A DNA stretch of 64,000 nt, taken from assembly GCA_002304925.1 (NCBI GenBank), contig DBPT01000015.1:1-64000 (forward strand). Direction: 5' to 3'. The stretch comes from Prolixibacteraceae bacterium UBA1413 (GTDB lineage: Bacteria; Bacteroidota; Bacteroidia; Bacteroidales; Prolixibacteraceae). Made by a program: the position numbers and the translations under genes. The stretch's first letter is position 1. The number at the start of each line of letters is the position of its first letter. Below are positions 54,379-63,547 of the stretch, one piece after another. The notes under the pieces were generated by a model. It was given only the letters and a program-made list of their open reading frames with translations. It made no database searches and was not told the origin of the DNA.

Positions 54379-55707
54379 TTATTGGATTTCAACGGTAAAA
54401 GTCGCCAAATGCCTCTCTTCCGACACCGACCGGTAAGCATCGGTGATGGCGTCGGTGAGGTAATTCAGACCGAAAGTGTGGGAAACGTCGGTTCCGATGG
54501 CCTCCTCATCTTCCGAAGCGGTCTCACTGATCCATCCGGGAATCCTGGATGCCAGGGAGAGTGACATTTTCCCGGCAGGATTCTTCATGGTTTTCACCGA
54601 AATCAGGTGCGTCGGGGTAAATGAGAGCCCGTGGATTTTTTTCACGGCTTTCCGGACTTCTGAAACTTCGAATTTTCCTTCCGTTTCATAATTGGCGGCC
54701 GAAAGATAATAGCTGTCAGGGAACGGAAGCGTGGAAAAGTCAACTGCCACGGTAAACTGGAATCCCTGGCCGTTGCGGTCGGGTTTTGCGCCGACCAGTC
54801 TGTTTTTCACCCGGTGGTCGAAGCGAAAGGATCCCAGGCTGTTGTCAGAAACCACCTGCCAGGGGAGGTCGCCGTTGTCAGGTTTCAGAAAACGGGCCAG
54901 CGTTTCATATCCTGCCAGTTCCCCGGCAATGTAACTGTCGGGGAAGTATTTCCCCAGCAGGCTGCTTTCCCCGAAGATCCAGATGTAATAGGGGCGTTCC
55001 GAATTGATGGCGATCTTTCCTTTCCTGGAAGCGTAAAAATAGTTTCCGCGGAATTCGGAGGTCAGTTTAATCATGACGGTTTGCAGGTTGCCGTTCTGCA
55101 GCCGTTTGATGAAGCGGCTGCGGGTCTCTTTGCCGGAGGTGACCAGGGAAGTCATGCCGCCGTCGCCGATGTCGTAGATCCCGTCGGAGATGAGGATGGT
55201 AATGGTGCCGCCGCCGGCAGCCGCCAATGCGGTCTGAAACATGCCGTTCAAATTGCTGCGCGTGATGTCGCCGCACCGGAAGCCGGCGGTGTTCAGCTTT
55301 TTCTTCAGCACCACGGGATCATCCCCGATGGGGGTCAGCACCGGTCCGTCCCCGTTGATGAAGAAAAACTCCCGTGAAATATCCTCTTTCACAAAATCGG
55401 GTTTTTCAGCAAGTTCCGAAACTACACCCACATAACGGGATATGCCGGAAACATATCCGAACATGCTTTCGGAATTTTCAAGGAAAAAGATGACCTTCCC
55501 CAACGCGGGAGGATAGGTTTCCGGGGTTGTTTTCAGGGGGGCCTCCAGATTAGCCCCGGGAGGAGTACCGGGAGAAGAGGGAGCCTCCGTAACGGCATCC
55601 TTTCCCTGTGCAGGGGCGGCTTTCCGGTCCCTGCCGCTCTGTGACGAACAGGCGTTAAAAAGGAGTGCCGCCATGACGAACCATAGCGCAAAATACCTGG
55701 TTTTCAT
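54379..55707 (-). CDS. Locus C: vWA-like domain lipoprotein (first gene of the operon)
   Basis: This 442-residue protein has signal peptide MAALLFNACSSQSGRD, a lipoprotein. After a Pro/Ala linker it has a vWA-like fold. VIFFLENSESMFGYV (about 71-83) carries a MIDAS-like ExSxS in place of DxSxS, LNGMFQTAL is the Thr/Ser helix region, and ITILISDGIYDIG (about 169-182) supplies the conserved Asp. The C-terminal half is beta-rich. Lipidation puts it at the periplasmic side or outer membrane. It heads the operon; I could not find a good -7/-33 pair upstream. Confidence 0.75.
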   Translation of the reverse strand: MKTRYFALWFVMAALLFNACSSQSGRDRKAAPAQGKDAVTEAPSSPGTPPGANLEAPLKTTPETYPPALGKVIFFLENSESMFGYVSGISRYVGVVSELAEKPDFVKEDISREFFFINGDGPVLTPIGDDPVVLKKKLNTAGFRCGDITRSNLNGMFQTALAAAGGGTITILISDGIYDIGDGGMTSLVTSGKETRSRFIKRLQNGNLQTVMIKLTSEFRGNYFYASRKGKIAINSERPYYIWIFGESSLLGKYFPDSYIAGELAGYETLARFLKPDNGDLPWQVVSDNSLGSFRFDHRVKNRLVGAKPDRNGQGFQFTVAVDFSTLPFPDSYYLSAANYETEGKFEVSEVRKAVKKIHGLSFTPTHLISVKTMKNPAGKMSLSLASRIPGWISETASEDEEAIGTDVSHTFGLNYLTDAITDAYRSVSEERHLATFTVEIQ

Positions 55708-55813
55708 AGGGCCTGGCTTATTTGTAATGCATTACGTTGATATTTAACTTGTTTTTGACGCTTTTATTATCTTCGACAGTCAGAATGTATGTGCTATTAG
55801 TATCATTTATCTC

Positions 55814-56332
55814 ATGTCCATTACGAATATTGAAATCAAAGCCCGAAGCTACAAACAGGATGCCATTCGTGACATCCTGCGCGAATTGGGAGCCGAATTC
55901 CGGGGAACCGACTACCAGACCGACACCTATTATAAAGTTTCCTGCGGAAGGCTGAAACTTCGCAGGGGAAACATCGAGAACCAGTTGATCTTCTACGAGC
56001 GTGCCAACCAGGAAGGGCCCAAACAGGCCGACGTACTCCTCTGCCCGGCCATTCCGGGATCCGATCTGGGGGAAATCCTTGCCAGGGCACTGGGAATCCT
56101 CGTGGTTGTCGACAAGGTACGGGAAATTTACTATAAGGAGAATGTAAAATTTCACATTGACCATGTCAAAGGCCTCGGATCTTTTGTGGAGATTGAAGCA
56201 ATCGACAGGGAAGGGACCATCGGCAGGGATATCTTGCTGAAACAATGCAACCACTATCTCAATTTATTCGGGATCGCGGAGGAAGAGCTGGTTTCCGTAT
56301 CTTACAGCGACCTGCTTCTGGCTGAACATTGA
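55814..56332 (+). CDS. CYTH-domain protein (class IV adenylate cyclase / triphosphatase type)
   Basis: This 172-residue protein starts NIEIKARS, the ExExK-like beta strand of CYTH enzymes. It continues with DTYYKVSCGRLKLRRG, FYERANQEGPKQAD, VREIYYKENVKFHIDHVKGLGSFVEIEA and ends near VSYSDLLL. CYTH enzymes bind triphosphates with Mg in a tunnel barrel; CyaB-like members are labelled class IV adenylate cyclases, but many are inorganic triphosphatases. Divergent from locus C, with 106 bp between. Confidence 0.8.
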   Translation: MSITNIEIKARSYKQDAIRDILRELGAEFRGTDYQTDTYYKVSCGRLKLRRGNIENQLIFYERANQEGPKQADVLLCPAIPGSDLGEILARALGILVVVDKVREIYYKENVKFHIDHVKGLGSFVEIEAIDREGTIGRDILLKQCNHYLNLFGIAEEELVSVSYSDLLLAEH

Positions 56333-56518
56333 AACTCCCGGCGGGAGGCAGAGATCATCAGGGAACTCCGCTCCGGGAAAAGCAATCAGGAGATTGCCGA
56401 TACCCTTTTCATCACGCTTCCGACCGTGAAGGACCGCATCCACCGCATCTTCACCAAAACAGAAGTTTTCAACAGGGTTTGACTGATCACCCTGTCGGGG
56501 CGAAATCCGAAGAAATAA
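56333..56518 (+). pseudogene. LuxR-type HTH remnant
   Basis: The frame directly after the CYTH stop reads SRREAEIIRELRSGKSNQEI, then ADTLFITLPTVKDRIHRIFT, KTEVFNRV, TGA and LITLSG. This is the complete LuxR/GerE helix-turn-helix with a stop where relatives read 'NRvELitL'. The receiver domain that should precede it is absent, so only the C-terminus of a response regulator survives. Confidence 0.75.
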
Positions 56519-56654
56519 TCAGAATCCCTCTCATTGCAGCAGCCTGCACGCTCAAGGGCCCTGATTTGCGTCACATCCTGGCACAACTCCCGGATTCCCC
56601 GGCAACGCCCCTGTCCGTCCCTGACGGCAAAGGAGCTTACCTCACGTGAAAAAA

Positions 56655-57218
56655 TCAGTTGTTTGTATAATCCGGATCCTTTTCTCGCGCCAGGACGACC
56701 TGGTACCCTTGTACAAACTCTTCCTCAAAGAGGTTTTCAAGGGCTTCGTTGGTATTCCGCAGGCCTTGGAAAACCATTTGCGACCATTTAAAATATTCCG
56801 CCTGGCGAAGGGGGGGCCAGCCCGCCGGGGGTTCATGCACAATGGATCGCATGTTGGCAATACGATCGCCCAACTTGATGAGTTTCGCACCATTACTCAG
56901 GAAAGGGGCATGTTCCACCTGAAACCGTTTCCGCTCAGCCTTTGGCAGCATCTTGTCGTCACTCACTTCCAGGACATAGCTGAGAACCACATCGCCGAAC
57001 CTGGCAGAAATCTCTCCAGGAAGGGTTTCGGTATCTTCAATGGTATCATGGAGCAAAGCCGCCGAAAGAATGTCCTCATCGGTGACGCCTCCCACAGTAG
57101 CCAACAAATGAGCCACTTCAAGGGGATGGTTGATGTAGGGGGTGTTCCCGGCATTTTTCCGCCGCTGGTTGGTATGTTTCTTCGCCGCAAAACAGGCCGA
57201 TTCCAAAACTTTCTTCAT
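56655..57218 (-). CDS. HD-domain (p)ppGpp hydrolase-like protein (small SpoT/MESH1 type)
   Basis: This 187-residue protein has the SpoT/RelA hydrolase-domain order: RRKNAGNTPYINHPLEVAHLL, the HD motif ALLHDTIEDTE, FGDVVLSYVLEVSDDK and LIKLGDRIANM. No synthetase, TGS or ACT domain follows, so it is a stand-alone hydrolase like small alarmone hydrolases. A -7 box, TATTTTTG, lies 56 bases upstream on the minus strand. Confidence 0.8.
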   Translation of the reverse strand: MKKVLESACFAAKKHTNQRRKNAGNTPYINHPLEVAHLLATVGGVTDEDILSAALLHDTIEDTETLPGEISARFGDVVLSYVLEVSDDKMLPKAERKRFQVEHAPFLSNGAKLIKLGDRIANMRSIVHEPPAGWPPLRQAEYFKWSQMVFQGLRNTNEALENLFEEEFVQGYQVVLAREKDPDYTNN

Positions 57219-57273
57219 ACTTGCATCAATTTAACGGATTTGCTTCCGGAGTTCAGGCAACAACGATCTTCCG

Positions 57274-57281
57274 CAAAAATA
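57274..57281 (-). promoter_or_regulatory. -7 box for the HD-domain gene
   Basis: Minus strand TATTTTTG matches TAnnTTTG, 56 bases before the ATG at 57218. The -33 element is not clear. Confidence 0.35.
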
Positions 57282-57368
57282 ATTTTTTCCGCCGGGTAAA
57301 CGAGGTGAATTTGCCGGATAATCCATTGGTGCCCGAAATTTCCGGTTTCCTTTTCCCTGAAAAGTGTT

Positions 57369-57376
57369 ATTTTTGG
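57369..57376 (+). promoter_or_regulatory. -7 box for the C_GCAxxG_C_C gene
   Basis: TATTTTTG, a full match to TAnnTTTG, 65 bases upstream of the ATG at 57441. A weak GTTTCC lies near the expected -33 position. Confidence 0.4.
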
Positions 57377-57440
57377 ATGCCCGGGTTACCCGCAAAGTTG
57401 CGTTAAACTGGCAGCCAGGCACATCACCGGGTAGAGAAAG

Positions 57441-57896
57441 ATGAAAAAGTCAGAAAAAGCAAAAGCATTGTTCGGCAACGGTTTTAACTGTGCGCAGTCG
57501 GTATTCGCCGCCTTTTCCCCGGAATCGGGAATTCCTGAGGAGGAAAGCCTGCGGATTGCTACCCCTTTCGGAGGGGGCTTGGGACGTCAGCAACTGGTTT
57601 GCGGGGCGGTGACCGGCGCCCTGATGGCCCTCGGTGCCGAAAAAGGAAAAGGCACCCATGATCCTGAGACCAAAAAACAGGAAGTCTATCTCCTTACCCG
57701 TAAGTTCTGCGAAGAATTCGTCAAGAGGCACCGATCGCTCAACTGCCGCGACCTGCTCGACGGCTTGAGCATGCTGGATCAGGAAGAAAACCGCAGAATT
57801 AAGGAACTGGGCTTGTCAGAAACCCGTTGCCGGCGGTATGTGGAAGAAGCCACGGAGATTCTGGAGGAACTCCTCCGCCGGGAGGAAACCTCCTGA
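57441..57896 (+). CDS. C_GCAxxG_C_C family protein
   Basis: This 151-residue protein carries the family's cysteine pattern: FNCAQSVFAAF, CGAVTGALMALG, FCEEF, LNCRDLL and RCRRYVEEA. FGGGLGRQQLVCGAVTG is the diagnostic block. The family is thought to be redox- or metal-related because of the invariant cysteines; no reaction is established. Single gene with its own promoter. Confidence 0.85.
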   Translation: MKKSEKAKALFGNGFNCAQSVFAAFSPESGIPEEESLRIATPFGGGLGRQQLVCGAVTGALMALGAEKGKGTHDPETKKQEVYLLTRKFCEEFVKRHRSLNCRDLLDGLSMLDQEENRRIKELGLSETRCRRYVEEATEILEELLRREETS

Positions 57897-57918
57897 CAAG
57901 GCTTTATCAGACACGAGG

Positions 57919-59811
57919 TTATTCCAGATAGGTATACCCGTACAATCCCGAACGGTATATTGAAAGGAACTCTTTCCCTTCTTCCGGAGAGATCTTGCCG
58001 GCTTTTACCGATGCCGACACCCATCCTTCCACTGTGCGCACCATCTTCTTCGGACTGTAATTCACATATTCGAGCACCTCGGCCACTGTCTCCCCGTCGA
58101 TTACCTGGTCAATGGTATATCCCTTTTCATGGACCGACACATGAACCGCATTGGTATCCCCAAAGAGGTTGTGGAGGTCTCCCAGGATCTCCTGGTAGGC
58201 ACCCACCAGGAAAACACCGATGTAGTAAGAATCCTTCTGCTTGATGCTGTGGACGGGCAGGTAATAGGACATGTTGCGGGTACTGATGAAATTGTCGATC
58301 TTTCCGTCGGAATCACAGGTGATATCATGCAGGGTGACCGACCGGTCAGGTTTTTCATCGAGTTGCTGAATGGGCATGATGGGGAAAACCTGGTCGATGG
58401 CCCAGGCATCGGGAAGTGATTGAAACAGGCTGAAATTGCAGAAATATTTGTCGGACAACAACTTGGGAAGGGTCATCAACTCTCCGGGGATATGTTTCAG
58501 TTTGGAGGTCATCTGCATGATGTCCCGGGCAATGGACCAGAAGAGTTTCTCTACCTGAGCGCGGGTTTTCAGGTCGAGTAAACCGAGGCTGAAGCGGTCC
58601 AAAGCTTCTTCGCGGATCTGCTGGGCATCGTGCCAGGTCTCCAGCATCCGGGGCTGGTTCAGCAGTTCCCAGGCCTGGTAGAGTTCCTGGACCAGCTCAT
58701 GGTCGCCGGTCTCGATATCTTCGTCCTCCTCCCACCGCGACAGCGTGGCCGATTCCAGCACTTCAAAAATAAGCACCGAATGATGGGCCGTCAGCGAACG
58801 CCCCGACTCGGTAATGATATTGGGATGCGGCAATCCGTTTTTATTGGCAGCGTCAACCATGGTGTAGGTGGCATCGTTCACATACTCCTGAATGCTGTAA
58901 TTGACGCTGCTCTCGCTGTTCGCGGAACGGGTGCCGTCATAATCCACCCCCAGTCCGCCCCCGATGTCGACGAAATCCACCTTGAAGCCGGCTCTGTAAA
59001 GTTCCACATAAAATTGGGAAGCTTCCCGCAGGGCAGTCTTGATCCGGCGGATCTTGTTCACCTGGCTTCCGATGTGAAAATGCAAAAGCCGCAGACAGCT
59101 CTTCAGCCCGTTCTTTTCCATGAAATCCATCGCCTCGAGCAACTCACTCGAACTGAGGCCGAACTTGCTCACATCCCCCCCCGAATCTTCCCATTTGCCA
59201 CTCCCCGTACTCGAAAGCTTGATGCGGACTCCGATATTGGGCTTCATTTTAAGACGTTTGGAAACCCTGGCAATCAACCTGAGCTCATTGAGCTTTTCAA
59301 CCACGATGAAGATCTGACGTCCCATTTTCTGGGCCAGCAGAGCAAGCTCGATATAACTCTCATCCTTGTATCCGTTGCAGATGATCAGCGAATCACTGTC
59401 GGTGTCAATGGCGATCACGGCATGTAATTCAGGCTTGGATCCTGCTTCCAGACCGATGTTGAACTTCTTGCCATGGTCGACGATCTCTTCTACGACCTGA
59501 CGCGTCTGGTTGACCTTGATCGGATAAACGATGAAATTCTTGCCTTTGTATTCGTACTCTTCGGCGGCAATCCGGAAACAACTGTCCATCTTCTCAATCC
59601 TGCTGTCAAGGATATCGGGAAAACGAACCAGCAGCGGCGGTGTCACATCCCGTAGCTGCAACTCATCGATAAGTTCTTTCAGGTCGACCGAGATATTATC
59701 CTTCCTGGGGGTGACAATCACATTTCCCTTTTCGTTGATTGAAAAATAATTGATCCCCCAACCATTGATGTTATACAATTCAGCCGAATCTTCAATACGC
59801 CATTTTCTCAT
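57919..59811 (-). CDS. speA: Biosynthetic arginine decarboxylase
   Basis: This 630-residue PLP enzyme converts arginine to agmatine, the first step of polyamine synthesis. I use the ATG at 59811 (MRKWRIEDSAELYNINGWG), which matches the family's start. Motifs: FIVYPIKVNQTRQVV with the PLP lysine (about residue 100), GLEAGSKPEL, HFHIGSQ, DIGGGLGVDYDG, ITESGR, and the C-terminal HVSVHEKGYTIDQVI. Length is typical of the SpeA class. A TATTTTTG box lies at 59875-59882 on the minus strand. Confidence 0.93.
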   Translation of the reverse strand: MRKWRIEDSAELYNINGWGINYFSINEKGNVIVTPRKDNISVDLKELIDELQLRDVTPPLLVRFPDILDSRIEKMDSCFRIAAEEYEYKGKNFIVYPIKVNQTRQVVEEIVDHGKKFNIGLEAGSKPELHAVIAIDTDSDSLIICNGYKDESYIELALLAQKMGRQIFIVVEKLNELRLIARVSKRLKMKPNIGVRIKLSSTGSGKWEDSGGDVSKFGLSSSELLEAMDFMEKNGLKSCLRLLHFHIGSQVNKIRRIKTALREASQFYVELYRAGFKVDFVDIGGGLGVDYDGTRSANSESSVNYSIQEYVNDATYTMVDAANKNGLPHPNIITESGRSLTAHHSVLIFEVLESATLSRWEEDEDIETGDHELVQELYQAWELLNQPRMLETWHDAQQIREEALDRFSLGLLDLKTRAQVEKLFWSIARDIMQMTSKLKHIPGELMTLPKLLSDKYFCNFSLFQSLPDAWAIDQVFPIMPIQQLDEKPDRSVTLHDITCDSDGKIDNFISTRNMSYYLPVHSIKQKDSYYIGVFLVGAYQEILGDLHNLFGDTNAVHVSVHEKGYTIDQVIDGETVAEVLEYVNYSPKKMVRTVEGWVSASVKAGKISPEEGKEFLSIYRSGLYGYTYLE

Positions 59812-59874
59812 GGAAATATTCTGAATTACATGTTTTAGAACGAAACCGTTGCACAAAGCCCGAACACTGTGGTA

Positions 59875-59882
59875 CAAAAATA
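59875..59882 (-). promoter_or_regulatory. -7 box for speA
   Basis: Minus strand TATTTTTG, a full TAnnTTTG match, 63 bases upstream of the chosen start. It lies at the edge of the longer alternative frame, favouring the shorter start. No clear -33 element. Confidence 0.35.
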
Positions 59883-59940
59883 ACCAAAATTGCAGTGAAA
59901 AGAATTTTCAGTAACTTCACATTTTTGTTTTTTGAAAATT

Positions 59941-60390
59941 ATGGCAAAAATCAGGATTACAAAGCGTTTTCATTTTGAAATGGCCCATGCCCTGCATGCT
60001 TACCAGGGGCTGTGCAGCAACATTCACGGTCATTCCTATAACCTCGAAGTGACAGTCATGGGAGATGCCAGCCACATACCGGGGCATCACGGCGACGGCA
60101 TGGTGATTGATTTCCACGATTTGAAAACGCTGGTCAAAACCCACATCACCGACCGCTTTGACCATGCCCTGATGATTAACAGGCTTATTCCCGAAAATCG
60201 GGTCAATGCCTTGAAATCGACGACTGACAGATTGTTCATTGTTGATTTTCAGCCTACTACAGAAAACCTCGTCGGGTATATCGCCGGAATTTTGAAACCC
60301 CTGATGCCGCAGGGCGTTTCCCTTTTCAGCATCAGGCTTTTTGAAACTGTTACCTCCTTTGCCGAGTGGTACGCAACGGATAATAATTGA
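59941..60390 (+). CDS. queD: 6-carboxy-5,6,7,8-tetrahydropterin synthase (QueD family)
   Basis: This 149-residue enzyme has FHFEMAHAL (first zinc histidine), GLCSNIHGHSYNLEV (catalytic Cys and the HxH zinc pair), GMVIDFHDLK, FDHALMIN, ENLVGYIA and the C-terminal RLFETVTSFAEW. QueD makes the queuosine precursor 6-carboxytetrahydropterin from dihydroneopterin triphosphate. MAKIRITKRFHF at 59941 is preferred; an ATG three codons upstream is possible. Confidence 0.88.
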   Translation: MAKIRITKRFHFEMAHALHAYQGLCSNIHGHSYNLEVTVMGDASHIPGHHGDGMVIDFHDLKTLVKTHITDRFDHALMINRLIPENRVNALKSTTDRLFIVDFQPTTENLVGYIAGILKPLMPQGVSLFSIRLFETVTSFAEWYATDNN

Positions 60391-60545
60391 GGTTGAGGTG
60401 CAGGTTGAGGTGCAGATTAATGGACAAATCGCCGATCGAGGTTGAAGTTAAGAACCAAAATATTTCCAGATGGATGATCCGAAAGGTTTAATGTCAACAA
60501 CCACCGGTGAAACCGGGCAGATAGAAACCAGAAATAACATCAGAC

Positions 60546-63344
60546 ATGACAGATAACACCGACAAGGCTGAAAGGAAGCTATTCCTGCTGGACGCCTACG
60601 CATTGATATACCGCAGTTATTTTGCCTTTATCAGAAATCCTCGTTTTAACTCAAAAGGGGTGAACACCTCTGCCGCGCTGGGTTTTGCCAACACCCTCGT
60701 CCAGTTGCTTGAGAATGAAAAACCGGAATACATCGGGGTGGTCTTTGACATGTCAAAACCCACTTTCAGGCATGCGATGTTTCCCGAATACAAGGCCAAC
60801 CGCCAGGAGATGCCCGAGGATCTCAGGAAAGCGGTTCCCTATATCCGGAAGATGGTAGAAGCTTTCCGGATCCCCATTCTGGAAAAGGAGGGTTATGAAG
60901 CCGACGACATCATCGGGACCCTGGCGCGGCAAGCTGCCGGGGAAGGCTTTAAGACTTACATGATGACTCCTGACAAGGATTATGCGCAGCTGGTGGGTGA
61001 AAGGATCTACATGTACAAACCAGGAAAAGGGGGCAACGACATTGAGATATGGGGAGCGGAAGAGGTAAGGAAGAATTTTGACCTGGCGGATCCCCGGCTC
61101 GTGATTGATTTACTCGGACTGATGGGAGATTCCTCTGACAACATCCCCGGCTGTCCGGGCATAGGACCCAAAAATGCCGTCAGGCTGCTCAGCGATTTTG
61201 GTGACATTGACGGTATTTACCGCAATATTGACAAAATTACGGGGAAGCAAAAAGAAAACCTGCTTGCCTTTGAGCAGCAGGTACGGATGTCACGTGAGCT
61301 GGCCACGATTATGCTGGACGTGCCGGTATCGTTTGAGCCGGAGAAGCTGCGGATTGAAGAACCTGACCAGAAAGCGCTCAGGGCATTGTTTGAAGACCTT
61401 GAATTCCGCAATCTTCTGGAAAGGCTTCAGCTGTCGGGAGCGGCGGAAAAACCGCGGGAGCAGCAGCCGGTTCAGGGGACCCTCTTTGGTATGGAAGCGC
61501 CGGCGGCCACTCCTGAAGAAAGGCCGGCGGCAGAAACCCTGGAAACTACTCCTCATCAATATTACCTTGTAGAAAATGAAATGCAGCGTGCCAGTTTGCG
61601 GGCCGAGCTGGCGGTGCAGCCTTCATTTTGTTTCGATACCGAAACCACAGGTCTTGATCCCCATACCGCAGAACTGGTGTGCATCTCCTTTGCCTTCCGC
61701 AATCACGAAGCCTACTGCGTACCGATCCCCCCCAACCGGAAAGAAGCTACACAGGTAGTGCTGGAATTCCGTGAGGTTTTCGGAGATGAGCGCATCCTGA
61801 AAGTGGGACAGAACCTGAAATATGATCTGCTGATGCTCAGTCAGTATGGGCTGGAGGTGAAGGGAAAGATGTTCGACACGATGCTGGCTCATTACCTCCT
61901 TCAGCCGGAATGGAAACACAACCTCGATTACTTGAGTGAGACCTACCTGAACTACCGGAAGATACCCACCGAAAACCTCATTGGGCCCAAAGGAAGGAGC
62001 CAACTCACCATGCGGGCCGTGGAAAAGGAGAAATTGCGCGATTATGCCTGCGAGGATGCTGACCTGACGTTTCAGCTGAAAGCAGTCCTGGAACCGCTTC
62101 TGGAAGAGAGCGGGCTAACGGCGCTCTTCACCGGTCTCGAAATGCCCCTGGTGCCCGTCCTGGCTGATATGGAGCGAACCGGCGTAAAACTGGATACCCG
62201 GGCTTTGAACGACTATGCCGGGGAACTGCGCCGCCAGATCATTGACCTGGAGGAAGAGATTCATTCACTGGCGGGGATGGAATTCAACGTGTCATCCCCC
62301 AAACAACTCGGGGAGATCCTCTTTGAAAAGCTGAAAATAGACCCCAACGCCCGGCTTACCAAAACCAAACAATATTCAACCAATGAAGAGGTGCTCACCC
62401 GGCTGAAAGACCAGCATCCCATCGTGGGGAAAGTGCTTGAATACAGAGGATTGAAGAAATTGCTGAATACCTATGTCGAAACCCTTCCGGAATTGATCAA
62501 TCCCCGCACCGGAAAAATCCACACCTCATACAACCAGGCGGTGACGGCCACCGGGCGGCTGAGCAGCAACAACCCCAACCTGCAGAATATCCCTATTCGC
62601 GATGAGAACGGACGGGAGATCCGCAAAGCCTTTATCCCTTCCGACGAAGAACACCTCTTTCTGTCGGCCGACTATTCCCAGATCGAACTCCGCATCATGG
62701 CCGCCCTCAGCGATGACCCCCAAATGGTGGAGGCATTCGCCAAAAACCAGGATATCCATGCGCTGACCGCCGCAAAAATTTACAAAATCCCCGTCCAGGA
62801 GGTCACTTCCGACATGCGCCGGAAAGCCAAAACCGCCAACTTCGGCATCATTTACGGAATCTCGGCTTTCGGACTGTCGCAGCGGCTGAACATATCTCGG
62901 ACCGAAGCCAAAGAACTGATTGACGGCTACTTTGAAAATTTCCCACGCGTCAGGGAATATATGGAAAAATCTATTGAAAATGCAAGAAAAGAGGGTTTTG
63001 TGCAAACAATTATGGGTCGCCGGCGTTATTTGTCTGACATCAATTCAAACAACCAGGTCGTACGCGGAATGGCTGAAAGAAATGCTATCAACGCCCCCAT
63101 ACAGGGATCAGCTGCTGACATCATAAAAGTTGCCATGGTCAACATCTTCAGGGAGTTTGAAAAAGCCGGACTTTCATCCAAAATGGTTATTCAGGTACAC
63201 GACGAGTTGAATTTTGATGTTGCAAAACCCGAATTGGAGCAGGTAAAAGATATCGTCCGAAAACAAATGGAGACGGCAGTCATTCTGAAAGTTCCTCTGA
63301 CGGTGGAAATGAACGAAGGGTTAAACTGGTTGGATGCACACTGA
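60546..63344 (+). CDS. polA: DNA polymerase I
   Basis: This 932-residue repair and Okazaki-processing polymerase has a 5'-3' exonuclease domain (LLDAYALIYRSYFAF, GYEADDIIGTLA, MMTPDKDYAQLV, LMGDSSDNIPGCPGIGPKNA) to about residue 290. A 3'-5' exonuclease domain follows with the active DxE motif retained (FDTETTGLDP, about 361; YACEDADLTFQL). The polymerase domain has TGRLSSNNPNLQNIP, SADYSQIELRIMA (about 706), RRKAKTANFGIIYGIS and QVHDELNFD (about 885). All three activities look intact. Confidence 0.97.
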   Translation: MTDNTDKAERKLFLLDAYALIYRSYFAFIRNPRFNSKGVNTSAALGFANTLVQLLENEKPEYIGVVFDMSKPTFRHAMFPEYKANRQEMPEDLRKAVPYIRKMVEAFRIPILEKEGYEADDIIGTLARQAAGEGFKTYMMTPDKDYAQLVGERIYMYKPGKGGNDIEIWGAEEVRKNFDLADPRLVIDLLGLMGDSSDNIPGCPGIGPKNAVRLLSDFGDIDGIYRNIDKITGKQKENLLAFEQQVRMSRELATIMLDVPVSFEPEKLRIEEPDQKALRALFEDLEFRNLLERLQLSGAAEKPREQQPVQGTLFGMEAPAATPEERPAAETLETTPHQYYLVENEMQRASLRAELAVQPSFCFDTETTGLDPHTAELVCISFAFRNHEAYCVPIPPNRKEATQVVLEFREVFGDERILKVGQNLKYDLLMLSQYGLEVKGKMFDTMLAHYLLQPEWKHNLDYLSETYLNYRKIPTENLIGPKGRSQLTMRAVEKEKLRDYACEDADLTFQLKAVLEPLLEESGLTALFTGLEMPLVPVLADMERTGVKLDTRALNDYAGELRRQIIDLEEEIHSLAGMEFNVSSPKQLGEILFEKLKIDPNARLTKTKQYSTNEEVLTRLKDQHPIVGKVLEYRGLKKLLNTYVETLPELINPRTGKIHTSYNQAVTATGRLSSNNPNLQNIPIRDENGREIRKAFIPSDEEHLFLSADYSQIELRIMAALSDDPQMVEAFAKNQDIHALTAAKIYKIPVQEVTSDMRRKAKTANFGIIYGISAFGLSQRLNISRTEAKELIDGYFENFPRVREYMEKSIENARKEGFVQTIMGRRRYLSDINSNNQVVRGMAERNAINAPIQGSAADIIKVAMVNIFREFEKAGLSSKMVIQVHDELNFDVAKPELEQVKDIVRKQMETAVILKVPLTVEMNEGLNWLDAH

Positions 63345-63346
63345 AA

Positions 63347-63496
63347 ATGAAAGAAAGGCTGGAAACTGAAGAAGATTATAGGGAGGCGCTCAGGCGCTTC
63401 ATGGAGATTCTTCACAATGAACTGGACTGCGAAAAAGTAGAAGAGTTATCAAAACTCATTCTCCTTATGGAGATCTATGAATACGAAAATTGCTGA
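63347..63496 (+). CDS. Tiny antitoxin-like ORF after polA
   Basis: This 49-codon frame starts three bases after the polA stop: TEEDYREALRRFMEILHNEL, then SKLILLMEIYEYENC. The 'TeeDY..AL.R....' opening resembles the N-terminal helix of HigA-type antitoxins before their HTH; the HTH itself is absent. No toxin gene is nearby. It could be a remnant or a short unrelated protein. Confidence 0.4.
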   Translation: MKERLETEEDYREALRRFMEILHNELDCEKVEELSKLILLMEIYEYENC

Positions 63497-63547
63497 ATCA
63501 TGGCACTCCCTGCCTTTTTGAGGATAGACCGTTATCGTTGATTTGAC

